Part shown: positions 9,457 through 17,858 of the stretch, one piece after another
How positions within the stretch are numbered: the first letter of the stretch is position 1
How the letters are laid out: each line of letters begins with the position of its first letter
Assembly (NCBI GenBank): GCA_016874715.1
Contig: VGTK01000008.1
Location: 1-62,339 of the forward strand
Length of the DNA: 62,339 nt
Source of the DNA: Deltaproteobacteria bacterium
GTDB taxonomy: Bacteria; Desulfobacterota; Binatia; UBA12015
Reading direction: 5' to 3'
Program-made: the position numbers and the translations under genes
The notes under the pieces: generated by a model
The model's database searches: none
Seen by the model: only the letters and a program-made list of their open reading frames with translations
What the model was told of the DNA's origin: nothing

Positions 9457-11412
9457 GTGCCGAGCCTCTCCCGCCTCTTCGAGCCCATTGCGATCGGCCC
9501 CATGCGGGTGCCGAACCGCATCGTCTCGACGACCTACTCGATCAACTCGGGGCGCGCCGACGGCCTGCCCGACGAGCCGTTCCTGCGCCACCACGTGGCG
9601 CGGGCCGCCGGCGGGGCGGGCTGGATCGGCAACGAGACCTGGGTTCTGCCGACGCCGCTGCCGCCGGGGCGTGGCGACGAGATCCTGCCGGGCAGCGCGG
9701 CGATCGGGGCGACGGCGTTCCAGCACCCCGACTTCGTCCCGCGCGTACGGCGCTTCACCGATGCGGTGCACGAGCACGGCAGCGTCTGCGTCATGCAGCT
9801 CACGCACCTCCAGTCGCTGATGGGGCCGTCCGCCGTGCAGACGGCGCTCAACAGCGACGTCATCCCGCACGTCCTCGACGACGACGAGATCGAGCAGCTG
9901 CTCGACGCCTACCCGGCGGCGGCCGCGGCGTGCCACGCCGCCGGCGCCGACGCCGTCGAGGTCCACTGCGCGCACGAGACCCTGCCGCAGTGCTTCCTCT
10001 CGCCGTGGACCAACCGGCGCCAGGACCGCTGGGGTGGGAACCTCGAGAATCGCATCCGCTTCGTCGTCGAGGCGGTCGCCCGCATCCGTAGGCGCGTCCC
10101 CGAGGGGCTCGCCGTCGGCCTGCGCGTGTGCGCCGACGAGCATCGCGACGGCGGCTACCGCCTGGACGACATGTGCCACATGGCGGCGATGATCAGCGAG
10201 GCGGCCCCGGTCGACTACCTGAGCGTCGACGTCGGCTCGACGTGGGGCATGCCGAGCTACGTGCCGCCGATGCAGTACCCGGTCGCCGCCTTCGCGGGCC
10301 ACGCGGCGGCGATCCGTCGCGCCGTTCGCGTGCCGGTGGTCTACGCCGGCCGCGTGAACGATCCGGAGGTCGCCGAGCAGCTGCTGCACGACGGAGCCGC
10401 CGACCTGATCGGCATGACGCGCGCGCTGCTCGCCGATCCGGAGATGCCCGCCAAGGCTCGAGCGGGCCGCTTCTCGGAGATCCGCAAGTGCATCGCGTGC
10501 AACACCTGCATCGGCAAGGTGGTGCACGCCGAGGTGAAGACCGCGCTCTGCGCGGTCAACCCCGAGGTCGGCCACGAGCGCGAGTGGCGCCCGCTCGAGC
10601 CCGCGCCCGTCCGGAAGAACGTGCTGGTGATCGGCGGCGGACCGGCCGGGCTGGAGGCGGCGCGTGTCGCCGCCGCACGCGGTCACGGCGTGACGCTGCT
10701 GGAGAGGGGCAACGCTCTCGGTGGCGCGATGTGCATCGCCGCGCGCGCGCCGCGACGGGATGCGCTGCTCGACTTTCCGGCGTGGGCAGCCCGGGAGCTC
10801 TCCCGGCTCGGCGTCGACGTGCGCCTCGGCGTCGCCGCGACCGCCGAGATGGTGCTCGCGCACGGCGCCGACGCGGTCGTCGTCGCGACCGGCGCGCGGC
10901 CGCGGGACGGCTCGCTCCCGGGCGACTCCTCGGTGGCGATCCACGACCTGGTCTCGGTCCTCTCCGGAGCGGCGACCGCGCGCGGGCACGTCGTGGTGCT
11001 GTCCGAGGACGACCACATGATGACGCCGTCGGTCGCGGACTTTCTCGCCGAGCGCGGCGCCAGGGTGGAGATCGTGCACAAGTGGCTCGGCGTCGCCGAG
11101 GCGGTGGATCGCTACTCCAAGGGGATCGTCCTGCATCGCCTGCACGCGGCGGGAGTCCGGATCCATTCTTCGGCGCAGCCGCGCGCCCTCGTCGGGCGCA
11201 CGCTGATCATCGCCGACGCGCACACCGGGCGCGAGACGCGAATCGAGAGCGTCGACGCGATCGTCACCAGCATCGGCATGGCGAGCGACGACGCGCTGTA
11301 CCGCGCGCTCAAGCACCGCGTCGCGGAGATCTACTGCGTCGGCTCGGCGTTCGCACCGCGCTACGTGGCCGAGGCCACGCAGCACGGCGCCGCGGTCGGG
11401 AGGCTTCTCTGA
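9457..11412 (+). CDS. OYE-type FMN/4Fe-4S/FAD oxidoreductase (dienoyl-CoA reductase or TMADH-like)
   Basis: 651 residues with the layout of 2,4-dienoyl-CoA reductase and trimethylamine/histamine dehydrogenases: an FMN TIM barrel (about 5-330), a 4Fe-4S motif with Cys345, Cys348, Cys351 and Cys365 (CIACNTC then x13 then C), and a FAD/NAD(P) module with GGGPAG at 393-398. In an operon with acyl-CoA ligase and acyl-CoA dehydrogenase, an enoyl- or dienoyl-CoA reductase is the more likely role, though flavin amine-dehydrogenase relatives cannot be excluded. The start is a GTG at 9457, six bases after the preceding stop, and fits the family N-terminus (LSRLFEPIAIG). The stop overlaps the next ATG. 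Confidence 0.92.
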   Translation: MPSLSRLFEPIAIGPMRVPNRIVSTTYSINSGRADGLPDEPFLRHHVARAAGGAGWIGNETWVLPTPLPPGRGDEILPGSAAIGATAFQHPDFVPRVRRFTDAVHEHGSVCVMQLTHLQSLMGPSAVQTALNSDVIPHVLDDDEIEQLLDAYPAAAAACHAAGADAVEVHCAHETLPQCFLSPWTNRRQDRWGGNLENRIRFVVEAVARIRRRVPEGLAVGLRVCADEHRDGGYRLDDMCHMAAMISEAAPVDYLSVDVGSTWGMPSYVPPMQYPVAAFAGHAAAIRRAVRVPVVYAGRVNDPEVAEQLLHDGAADLIGMTRALLADPEMPAKARAGRFSEIRKCIACNTCIGKVVHAEVKTALCAVNPEVGHEREWRPLEPAPVRKNVLVIGGGPAGLEAARVAAARGHGVTLLERGNALGGAMCIAARAPRRDALLDFPAWAARELSRLGVDVRLGVAATAEMVLAHGADAVVVATGARPRDGSLPGDSSVAIHDLVSVLSGAATARGHVVVLSEDDHMMTPSVADFLAERGARVEIVHKWLGVAEAVDRYSKGIVLHRLHAAGVRIHSSAQPRALVGRTLIIADAHTGRETRIESVDAIVTSIGMASDDALYRALKHRVAEIYCVGSAFAPRYVAEATQHGAAVGRLL

Positions 11413-12581
11413 TGGACCTCGCCGACGCGACCGAGGACAGGGCGTTCCGCGCCACGCTGCGCGCGTTCCTCGAGCGTGCGCTGGCCGAGACGCGCTCGCT
11501 GCCGTCCGACCCGGCGGCGGCGGTCGAGCAGTCGCGCGCCTGGCAGCGCAAGCTCTACGACGCGGGCTACGTCGGCCTCGCGTGGCCGCGCGCGTACGGT
11601 GGGCAGGAGGCTTCGCCGGTCCGGCAGGTGATCTTCGGCGAGGAGTGCGCGCGTCTCGGCGCGCCACCCCTGATCAACACGATCGGGCTCAACATCCTCG
11701 GCCCGGCGCTGATCGCCTTCGGCAGCGAGGAGCAGAAGCGGCGCTTCCTGCCGCGCATCCTGCGCGCCGACGATCTCTGGTGCCAGGGCTTCTCCGAGCC
11801 TGGCGCGGGCTCCGACCTGGCGTCGCTGCGTACCGCCGCTGTGGTGGACGGCGACGACTTCGTGGTCAACGGGCAGAAGGTGTGGACGAGCCTCGGCCCG
11901 ATCGCCGACTGGTGCTTCCTGCTCGTCCGTACGGATCGCGCGGGCCGCGCGCAGCAGGGCATCAGCTACCTGCTGATGGACATGCGGAGCCCGGGCGTGC
12001 GCGTCGAGCCGCTGCGCCAGATCACCCGCAAGAGCCACTTCAGCGAGGTCTTCCTCGACGATGTGCGCGTCCCGCGCGCGAACCTCGTCGGCGAGCTGCA
12101 CGATGGCTGGCGCGTCGCGAAGGCGACGCTGTCCTTCGAGCGCTCCGGGCTCGCGGGCGTGGTCGAGCTCGAGAAGCGGCTGGAGGAGCTCAAGTCGCTC
12201 GCGTCGCAGCGGCGCCGGCTCGACGATGCCGGGCTTCGTCAGCGCCTCGCCCGACTCTTCGTCGAGAAGGAGGCGCTCAAGTACACCGGCTACCGCGTGC
12301 TCACCGCGCAGAGCCGGGGCGTCGACCCCGGACCGGCGGCCGCGATCGGCAAGCTGGCGGCGTCGGAGCTGCGGCGGAGCATCATGGACGCGGCTCTCGA
12401 CATCCAGGGGCCGTATGCGGCGATCGGACGCGGCAATCCGCAGGCGCTCGACCGCGGCCGCTGGCAGGGACTGTTTCTCGACGCGCGCGCCTACACGATC
12501 GGCGGCGGGACGTCCGAGGTGATGCGCAACGTGATCGCCGAGCGTGCGCTCGGCTTGCCGAAGTCGATCGCAGGAGGCTGA
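11412..12581 (+). CDS. acyl-CoA dehydrogenase
   Basis: 389-residue FAD-dependent acyl-CoA dehydrogenase introducing an alpha,beta double bond. The N-terminal helical domain is followed by the flavin-contact motif WCQGFSEPGAGSDLASL (about 118-134), the middle beta domain with VWTSLGPIADW, and a C-terminal helical bundle ending in GGGTSEVMRNVIAERALGLP. Length and layout are those of the Caia-like/steroid-type acyl-CoA dehydrogenases common in actinobacterial and sphingomonad catabolic clusters. The start overlaps the stop of the OYE-type gene by one base. It would supply the enoyl-CoA for the MaoC hydratase upstream. Confidence 0.94.
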   Translation: MDLADATEDRAFRATLRAFLERALAETRSLPSDPAAAVEQSRAWQRKLYDAGYVGLAWPRAYGGQEASPVRQVIFGEECARLGAPPLINTIGLNILGPALIAFGSEEQKRRFLPRILRADDLWCQGFSEPGAGSDLASLRTAAVVDGDDFVVNGQKVWTSLGPIADWCFLLVRTDRAGRAQQGISYLLMDMRSPGVRVEPLRQITRKSHFSEVFLDDVRVPRANLVGELHDGWRVAKATLSFERSGLAGVVELEKRLEELKSLASQRRRLDDAGLRQRLARLFVEKEALKYTGYRVLTAQSRGVDPGPAAAIGKLAASELRRSIMDAALDIQGPYAAIGRGNPQALDRGRWQGLFLDARAYTIGGGTSEVMRNVIAERALGLPKSIAGG

Positions 12582-12584
12582 AGG

Positions 12585-13364
12585 ATGGCAAGGGGAATCG
12601 AGGCGCGGTTCGGGCTCGGCGGCAAGGTGGCCGTCGTGACCGGTGCGGCACAGGGACTGGGCAAGGCGATCGCGACCTGCTTCGCCGAGGCGGGCGCGGC
12701 GGTCGCCGTGCAGGATCTTCGCGAGGCGGGTGCCGCGGAGGTTGCCCGCTCGATCGCGGGGGCCGGCGGCCGCGCGATCGCAGTGGGCGGCGACGCGGCC
12801 GATCCCGACGTGCTGCGCGGACTCTTCGAGCGCGCGCAGAGAGAGCTCGGCGGCTTCGACGTGCTGGTGAACAACGCCGGCATCTACCCGTTCTCGAAGA
12901 TGCTCGAGATGCCGGTCGACGAGTGGGACCGGGTGATCGCGCTGAATCTGCGCGGGACGTTCCTCGCGACGCAGATCGGCGGCGGCATGATGGCCGCGGC
13001 GGGGAAGGGCGGCCGCATCATCAACCTCGCCTCGGTGCAGGGAATCCGGCCCACGGCGCCGGGCATTGCGCACTACAACGCGAGCAAGGCGGCGGTGATC
13101 ATGCTCACCAAGAGTGCCGCGCTCGAGCTCGGACCGATGGGCATCGGGGTGAACGCGATGGCGCCGGGTGTGATCGAGACGCCCGGGACGAGCCCGCTGA
13201 TCGCCGAGGGCGGGCTCGGCGACCCGAAGGACCTGGTGCCGCTCGGCGGACGCTGGGGCCGGCCCGAGGAGGTCGCCGACGTGGCGCTCTTCCTCGCCGC
13301 ACCGGCCTCGGCGTACATCACCGGCGAGACGATCGTCGTCGACGCCGGCTTCCTGCTGCAATGA
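12585..13364 (+). CDS. SDR-family oxidoreductase
   Basis: 259-residue classical SDR: TGAAQGLG at 19-26, NNAG at 96-99, active-site Tyr164-x3-Lys168 (YNASK), and the C-terminal ITGETIVVDAGF signature. It is clearly related to the SDR at 8123 (both have NNAGIYP and EWDRV), so the two are probably paralogues acting on different hydroxyls or different stages. The ATG at 12585 is preceded by CAGGAGGC at 12571-12578. It lies three bases after the acyl-CoA dehydrogenase stop. Confidence 0.92.
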   Translation: MARGIEARFGLGGKVAVVTGAAQGLGKAIATCFAEAGAAVAVQDLREAGAAEVARSIAGAGGRAIAVGGDAADPDVLRGLFERAQRELGGFDVLVNNAGIYPFSKMLEMPVDEWDRVIALNLRGTFLATQIGGGMMAAAGKGGRIINLASVQGIRPTAPGIAHYNASKAAVIMLTKSAALELGPMGIGVNAMAPGVIETPGTSPLIAEGGLGDPKDLVPLGGRWGRPEEVADVALFLAAPASAYITGETIVVDAGFLLQ

Positions 13365-13392
13365 CGACGCGAACGAGCGTGGGAGGGTCACG

Positions 13393-13824
13393 ATGAAGGC
13401 GAGTGCCGTGCTGGACATCGAACGGTTCGAGGTTGCCGGGAGAAGCGCGCGTGAGCAGCGCAACGCGGCGCGGGCGCGCGACATCTTCCTCGCCTTCTCG
13501 CGCTCCGACTTCGGCTACCTGTTCGCGAACCTGGCACCGGACGGGCAGGTCGAGGTGGTCGGGCTCACGCCCGAACGCATGGGGGCCAAGGGGCAGAACC
13601 CGAACCTCATCCCCGAGCTGTTCACCGAGGGCATGTGCTTCCGCATCCTCGCGACGATCGCGGAGGGCGACACCGTCTGCGTGCGCTGGGAGGACGAAGC
13701 CCCGACGAGCACGGGCAAGACCTATCGCAATCAGGGCGTGACGATCCTCCGTTTCGACGAGGAGGGGCGCGTCGTCCACTCGGTCGAGTATCTCGACCCC
13801 AACCAGTTCCTGGAGGTTCTCTGA
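13393..13824 (+). CDS. NTF2-like/SnoaL-like protein
   Basis: 143-residue single-domain protein with the cone-shaped NTF2-like fold pattern: N-terminal helices, then strands with DTVCVRWEDEAPTSTGKTY and a closing strand VTILRFDEEGRVVHSVEYLD. Relatives include SnoaL cyclases, ketosteroid isomerases and limonene-epoxide hydrolases, as well as many non-enzymatic ligand binders. The closing motif FDEEGRVVHSVEYLDP is typical of the SnoaL/PhzA subgroup. A GGGAGGG ribosome site precedes the ATG. In this operon an isomerase or cyclic-substrate hydratase role is attractive but unproven. Confidence 0.8.
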   Translation: MKASAVLDIERFEVAGRSAREQRNAARARDIFLAFSRSDFGYLFANLAPDGQVEVVGLTPERMGAKGQNPNLIPELFTEGMCFRILATIAEGDTVCVRWEDEAPTSTGKTYRNQGVTILRFDEEGRVVHSVEYLDPNQFLEVL

Positions 13825-13827
13825 GCC

Positions 13828-14817
13828 ATGGTCCGTCCTGAAGACGAATACCGTCACGCGTGTCCGCCCGAGGAGGCCGGAGGTCTCTGGGGCGACACCC
13901 TGTGGGTGAGCGTGGTCGATCGCGAGGCCAACATCTTCGGCTGCAATCACTTCCACCTGACCAACAAGGGCTTCGGGCGCTTCGAGGCGCTGTACATCAT
14001 CGACGGCGTGCAGCAGCTGTACGGCAACAAGTACCCGCTCGGCGTCGAGCCCGACCGCGGGCCGTACACCGACGGGCGCTTGACCTACACGGTTGTGAAG
14101 CCGCTCGAGGAGATCCGCATCGCCTTCGACGGGCCGCGCTTCGGCTTCGATTTGCGCTTCGTCGGGCGCTTTCCGGTGTTCGACTACGCGGACAGCATCA
14201 ACGGCAACCCGCTCGCGAAGTTTCACAACTACGGCGGCCACTTCGAGCAGGGCATGCACTGCACCGGCACCTTCGAGATCCGTGGCGGGCCGCGGAAGGG
14301 CGAGACGCGACGCATCGACAGCTTCGCGCACCGCGACCACTCGTGGTCGACGCGCTTCGCCGAGGAGCCGCCCTGGGAACCGCAGCTCGGCGCGCTCGCC
14401 GGCCACTTCTGGCCGTCGATCCAGCTGCCGGACAAGCACATCAATGCGTTCGGCGTGATCCGCCCGGAAGGCTTCGGGCTGCCGCCCGACAAGGGGCCCG
14501 TGGGCGGCTTCGTGGCCAGCACCGAGGGGGTGAAGCCGATCCTGCACGCGACGTGCGAGTTCCTCGCCGAGGACGATCAGCGCACCGCAGCCGCGTTCCG
14601 CTACGCGATCACGATGCCGGACGGCAAGGTCCTGCACGTGCGCACCGGGCGGAAGTACGGCCAGACGAAGCTGTGGGACCGGGGCGAGAACGACCTCGAG
14701 AACCGGCTCGACTGCTACGAGCCGTTCTTCGACTTCGAGGTCGAGGAGACGGGTGAGCGCGGGTACGGCGTGGCGGAGTACTCGGTGCAGCCGCCCTGGC
14801 CCCGCTGGCTGGTCTGA
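13828..14817 (+). CDS. DUF7064/DUF7065-like beta-rich protein (paralogue 1)
   Basis: 329 residues with no signal peptide. It begins with DEYRHACPPEEAGGLWGDTL and holds GHFWPSIQLPDKHINAFG (about 192-209), RIDSFAHRDHSW (about 163-174) and a late FDFEVEETGERGYG. This pattern matches the two-part DUF7064/DUF7065 group, lipocalin-like proteins distantly resembling AttH and hydroxyneurosporene-synthase (CrtC) domains; the assignment is from memory of the family. The conserved HRDHSW/HxNAFG histidines would suit a binding or hydration site. A second copy, roughly half identical by eye, is at 18367. Function unknown; repeated occurrence in one catabolic operon suggests it handles the pathway substrate. 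Confidence 0.7.
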   Translation: MVRPEDEYRHACPPEEAGGLWGDTLWVSVVDREANIFGCNHFHLTNKGFGRFEALYIIDGVQQLYGNKYPLGVEPDRGPYTDGRLTYTVVKPLEEIRIAFDGPRFGFDLRFVGRFPVFDYADSINGNPLAKFHNYGGHFEQGMHCTGTFEIRGGPRKGETRRIDSFAHRDHSWSTRFAEEPPWEPQLGALAGHFWPSIQLPDKHINAFGVIRPEGFGLPPDKGPVGGFVASTEGVKPILHATCEFLAEDDQRTAAAFRYAITMPDGKVLHVRTGRKYGQTKLWDRGENDLENRLDCYEPFFDFEVEETGERGYGVAEYSVQPPWPRWLV

Positions 14818-14836
14818 GATCCCGGGGGGAGCGAAC

Positions 14837-15295
14837 GTGGCTGACGACGTCGTCTGGGAAGATCTGAACGCGTTTCGCATGAGCGAGGCCGACGCGTGGC
14901 AGCTGATCGACGCGGCACCGGGCTGCGTGGTCACCTGGGTGCGGCGCGACGGCGTCGCGCTCGCTGTCTGGGTGTCGCACGCGGTGCTCGACGGTGCGCT
15001 GTGGGTCACCACGACCGTCGATCGACCGAAGACCATCGCGTGGCGGCGCGATCCGCGCCTGTCGGCGTGCTTCGGGGTGCCCGGCATGGGCTCGGTCACG
15101 GTGGTCGGCAAGGTCGAGCTCGACGACGATGCGAAGCTCCGGCGGCGCTTCCTCGAGGCGCTCGTGGTCAAGCTGGGCATTCCCGAGGCGGCCCGGGACG
15201 GCTGGCTGCAGAGCATGGACAGCGACGGTCGCCTGGTCGGGCGGGTGGTCCCCGACCGTTGGATCACCTTCGACGAGCGCAAGCTCTGGGCCTGA
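14837..15295 (+). CDS. PPOX-fold flavin/F420-binding protein
   Basis: 152-residue split beta-barrel protein of the pyridoxamine-phosphate-oxidase-like superfamily. Typical pieces are WQLIDAAPGCVVTWVRRDG, ALWVTTTVDRPKTIAWRRDP (about 54-73) and GSVTVVGKVEL, followed by a helix and the closing RWITFDERKLW. The start is a GTG at 14837 with GGGGGA upstream; the longer in-frame reading runs into the preceding gene. It is separated from the kinase-like gene by two bases. Probably an F420- or flavin-dependent reductase or binding protein; substrate unknown. Confidence 0.83.
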   Translation: MADDVVWEDLNAFRMSEADAWQLIDAAPGCVVTWVRRDGVALAVWVSHAVLDGALWVTTTVDRPKTIAWRRDPRLSACFGVPGMGSVTVVGKVELDDDAKLRRRFLEALVVKLGIPEAARDGWLQSMDSDGRLVGRVVPDRWITFDERKLWA

Positions 15296-15297
15296 CG

Positions 15298-16287
15298 ATG
15301 CAGGAGATGGAGCAGACACTCGCGCGGTTCATCGCCGGGCAGACCGGCGGCGACGCGACGGTGCGCGATCTGGCGCGGATCCCGGGCGGCTTCTCGTACG
15401 AGACGTGGCGGCTCGCGGCCGAGTGGCGCGAGGACGGAGCCGCGCGCGCTGGCAACCTGATCCTGCGGCGGGCACCGCGCGGCGGCGTGCTCGAGCCGTA
15501 CGACGCCTCGCGGGAGTTCCGCGTGCTGCGCGCGCTCGCGAAGACACCCGTGCCCGTGCCGCGCGTGCTGTGGGTCGAGCCGACCGGCGCCGTGCTGGGG
15601 ACCTCGTTCTTCCTGATGGAGCTGGTCGAAGGCGAGATCCCGCTGCCGTGGGACGAGACGATCCCGGCCGAGAAGCGGCGTGCGCTGCACCACGCGTTCA
15701 TCGATGCGCTGGCCGACCTGCACGTGCTCGACTGGCAGCCGCTCGATCTCGGCTTCCTCGGCGTGCCCGATGATGCGGGCGACCCGGCGGCGCTCGAGCT
15801 CGCGCGCTGCCGCGAGGTGCTCGACCGCATCGCGCTTCGTCCGTACCCGGTGTTCCGCGAGGCGATCGCGTGGCTCGACGAGCGTCGTCCGCGCGCACAG
15901 CGCCTGTCGCTCGTGCACGACGACTACCGCATGGGCAACTTCATCTGGCGCGATGGCCGCATCGTGGCGGTGCTCGACTGGGAGCGGGCCTTTCTCGGCG
16001 ACCCGATGGCGGACATCGCGTTCACGCGGCTGCCGGGGATCGCCGGCTGGTGCGACGTGAGCGGCGAGATGGCCGAGCGCTACGCGGCGCGTTCCGGCAT
16101 CGCGGTCGACGCGGACCGGGTTGCCTTCTACCAGGTGCTCGAGCAGCTGAAGGCGACGCTGGTCGGACTCACGGGGCTCAGGGCCTTCGCCGATGGCCGC
16201 ACCTCGGACCTTCGCCTGGTGCAGATCGGCCGTGGCGCACATCAGGCGATCGCGGCGCTCGCCGCCGCCATCGGGTTGGAACGATGA
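15298..16287 (+). CDS. aminoglycoside-phosphotransferase-fold kinase (catabolic APH family)
   Basis: 329-residue kinase of the choline/aminoglycoside phosphotransferase fold. The catalytic loop HDDYRMGN (207-214) supplies the base Asp209 and Asn214, and VLDWE supplies metal-binding Asp227. Relatives next to acyl-CoA dehydrogenases (the ACAD10/11 kinase domain and mycobacterial/sphingomonad steroid cluster kinases) phosphorylate hydroxyacyl-CoA intermediates before elimination; that is the likely role here given the acyl-CoA dehydrogenase at 11412. It is unlikely to be an antibiotic-resistance enzyme. The stop overlaps the start of the next gene (ATGA). Confidence 0.85.
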   Translation: MQEMEQTLARFIAGQTGGDATVRDLARIPGGFSYETWRLAAEWREDGAARAGNLILRRAPRGGVLEPYDASREFRVLRALAKTPVPVPRVLWVEPTGAVLGTSFFLMELVEGEIPLPWDETIPAEKRRALHHAFIDALADLHVLDWQPLDLGFLGVPDDAGDPAALELARCREVLDRIALRPYPVFREAIAWLDERRPRAQRLSLVHDDYRMGNFIWRDGRIVAVLDWERAFLGDPMADIAFTRLPGIAGWCDVSGEMAERYAARSGIAVDADRVAFYQVLEQLKATLVGLTGLRAFADGRTSDLRLVQIGRGAHQAIAALAAAIGLER

Positions 16288-16763
16288 TCGACCAGACGAT
16301 TCCCTTCCCCGAGATGGTCCGTGGCCTCGCGCGCTGCGTGCGCGAGTGGATCCTGCCGCACCTGCAGGACCCGATGGCCCGCACGCAGGCCGAGACGCTG
16401 GCGACGCTGCTCGACGGCCTGCCCGAGGCCTACGGCTCGGCGGCGGCGACGGCGGTCGCCCGCGAGAACGAGTCGGCGCGCGCGGTGCTGCGCGAGATCG
16501 GCGTCCCGTGCGCCGTGCCGGTGGCAAAGCCGACGCCCGACGTGGTGGCGCTGATGGCCGAGAACGCGGCGCTCAAGGAGCAGCTGCAGGCGGTGGTCGC
16601 GGCGAGCCGTGCGACGCAGGACGAGGCGAGCCGCGCGCGGGTACGGCGGCTCCAGAGCTACTTCGCGGACAGCCTGCGCCGGGAGCTCGCGGGGGTCGGT
16701 GCCGGAACCGACTTCGCGTCGCTCAGCCAGCGCGACGTCACCGATTCGCCGGCCGGAAGCTGA
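16284..16763 (+). CDS. small helical partner of the APH-like kinase
   Basis: 159 residues, predicted almost wholly helical. An N-terminal four-helix-like part (about 1-75) is followed by a coiled-coil stretch LMAENAALKEQLQAVVAASR (about 93-112) and a basic region RARVRRLQSYF. No catalytic motif is visible. Catabolic APH-like kinases are often followed by a short helical protein (the DUF6285 type), and the position and ATGA overlap with the kinase suggest this is such a partner, but its coiled coil and length are not diagnostic. Coupled translation argues for a complex with the kinase. Confidence 0.68.
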   Translation: MIDQTIPFPEMVRGLARCVREWILPHLQDPMARTQAETLATLLDGLPEAYGSAAATAVARENESARAVLREIGVPCAVPVAKPTPDVVALMAENAALKEQLQAVVAASRATQDEASRARVRRLQSYFADSLRRELAGVGAGTDFASLSQRDVTDSPAGS

Positions 16764-16790
16764 CGGGGCCGGGAGAAGAGAAGGACAGCC

Positions 16791-17858
16791 ATGGAAACGA
16801 TGCGCGGCGGGGTGCTGGTCGAACCCTACAAGATCGAGATCGTCGACTACGAGCGTCCGGCGGTCGATGCGGACTCCGTGCTGATCCGGCTCGACGGGAT
16901 CGGCATCTGCGGCAGCAACCTGCACTGGTGGACCGGGGGCGGGCCGGCGACGCGTCTCATGCAGTTTCCGATGCCGGGCGCCGGCGGGCACGAGTTCGCG
17001 GGCACCGTCGTCGACACCGGCTCGCGCGTGCGCACGGTCAAGGTCGGCGATCGGGTCGCGATCGACCAGTTCGAGAGCCGCTCGTGCGGCGGCTGCGTCT
17101 ACTGCGCGCGCGGGCTCTTCACGCAGTGCTCGCGCATCCGTCCGCCGGGGCTCGAAGGTTTCGTCGAGTACCTGAGCCTCGGGGAGCGCGGGCTCTACGT
17201 GGTGCCGGAAGGGATCGAGACCCACGTGGCGTCGCTCGTGCAGCCCTACGCCTGCGCGGTGAGCGGCGTGCGCCGCGCGGGGCTCGCGGGCGGCGAGACC
17301 GTCGTCGTCCTGGGTGCCGGCGTGCTGGGCCTGTGTGCTGCCGGTGCGGCGAAGGTCCTCGGCGCCGAGAAGGTCATCATCACCGCCAAGTACGACGCAC
17401 AGAAGGAGCTCGCTGCCCGCTTCGGGGCCGACGTCGTGCTGCCGAGCGGCGACGAGCACCTGGTCGAGCGCATCCTCGAGGAGACCGACGGGCGCGGTGC
17501 CGACCTCGTGGTCGAGACCGTCGGCAGCCACGCACCGACGCTTGCGCAGGCGCTCGAGATCGTGCGGCCCGCGGCGAAGGTCGTCGTGCTCGGCCTCTGG
17601 GACGACCTGGTGCCGATCGACTCGTGGCAGGCGATCCTCAAGGACGTCACGCTGCTGTTCTGCCTGAACCACGGCGTGGTCGGGAATCGCGCCGACTACG
17701 AGCTCTGCCTCGACTGGATGGCGTCGCGCAAGGTGCCGGCGCAGGACCTGGTCAGCCACATCCTGCCGCTCGACCAGCTCGAGGAGGGCTTCCGGCTGGC
17801 GGCGGACAAGTCGCGCGGTGCGACCAAGGTGATCATCCGTCCGGGGGCGGCTGCTTGA
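16791..17858 (+). CDS. zinc-dependent medium-chain alcohol dehydrogenase
   Basis: 355 residues. The catalytic zinc motif appears as GICGSNLH (Cys40) and GHE (His67, Glu68); the structural zinc site is Cys99, Cys102, Cys105 and Cys113; the Rossmann motif is GAGVLG (175-180). It oxidises an alcohol or reduces a ketone with NAD(P). The usual CGSDLH motif reads CGSNLH, and the third-ligand region reads QPYAC rather than EPLAC, so substrate handling may differ from threonine- or sorbitol-dehydrogenase relatives. A 27-base gap with GGGAGAAGAGAAGG upstream provides its ribosome site. Confidence 0.92.
   Translation: METMRGGVLVEPYKIEIVDYERPAVDADSVLIRLDGIGICGSNLHWWTGGGPATRLMQFPMPGAGGHEFAGTVVDTGSRVRTVKVGDRVAIDQFESRSCGGCVYCARGLFTQCSRIRPPGLEGFVEYLSLGERGLYVVPEGIETHVASLVQPYACAVSGVRRAGLAGGETVVVLGAGVLGLCAAGAAKVLGAEKVIITAKYDAQKELAARFGADVVLPSGDEHLVERILEETDGRGADLVVETVGSHAPTLAQALEIVRPAAKVVVLGLWDDLVPIDSWQAILKDVTLLFCLNHGVVGNRADYELCLDWMASRKVPAQDLVSHILPLDQLEEGFRLAADKSRGATKVIIRPGAAA

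Noticed and set aside
9457..11412. Trimethylamine or histamine dehydrogenase function
   Set aside because: The cofactor layout fits, but every neighbour is an acyl-CoA or alcohol enzyme; a dienoyl/enoyl-CoA or enone reductase is more consistent.
15298..16287. Aminoglycoside resistance gene
   Set aside because: The fold is shared, but the family branch and the acyl-CoA dehydrogenase context point to a catabolic kinase.
13318..16527. 1069-residue minus-strand frame
   Set aside because: Shadow of five well-supported rightward genes; no motifs and no ribosome site.
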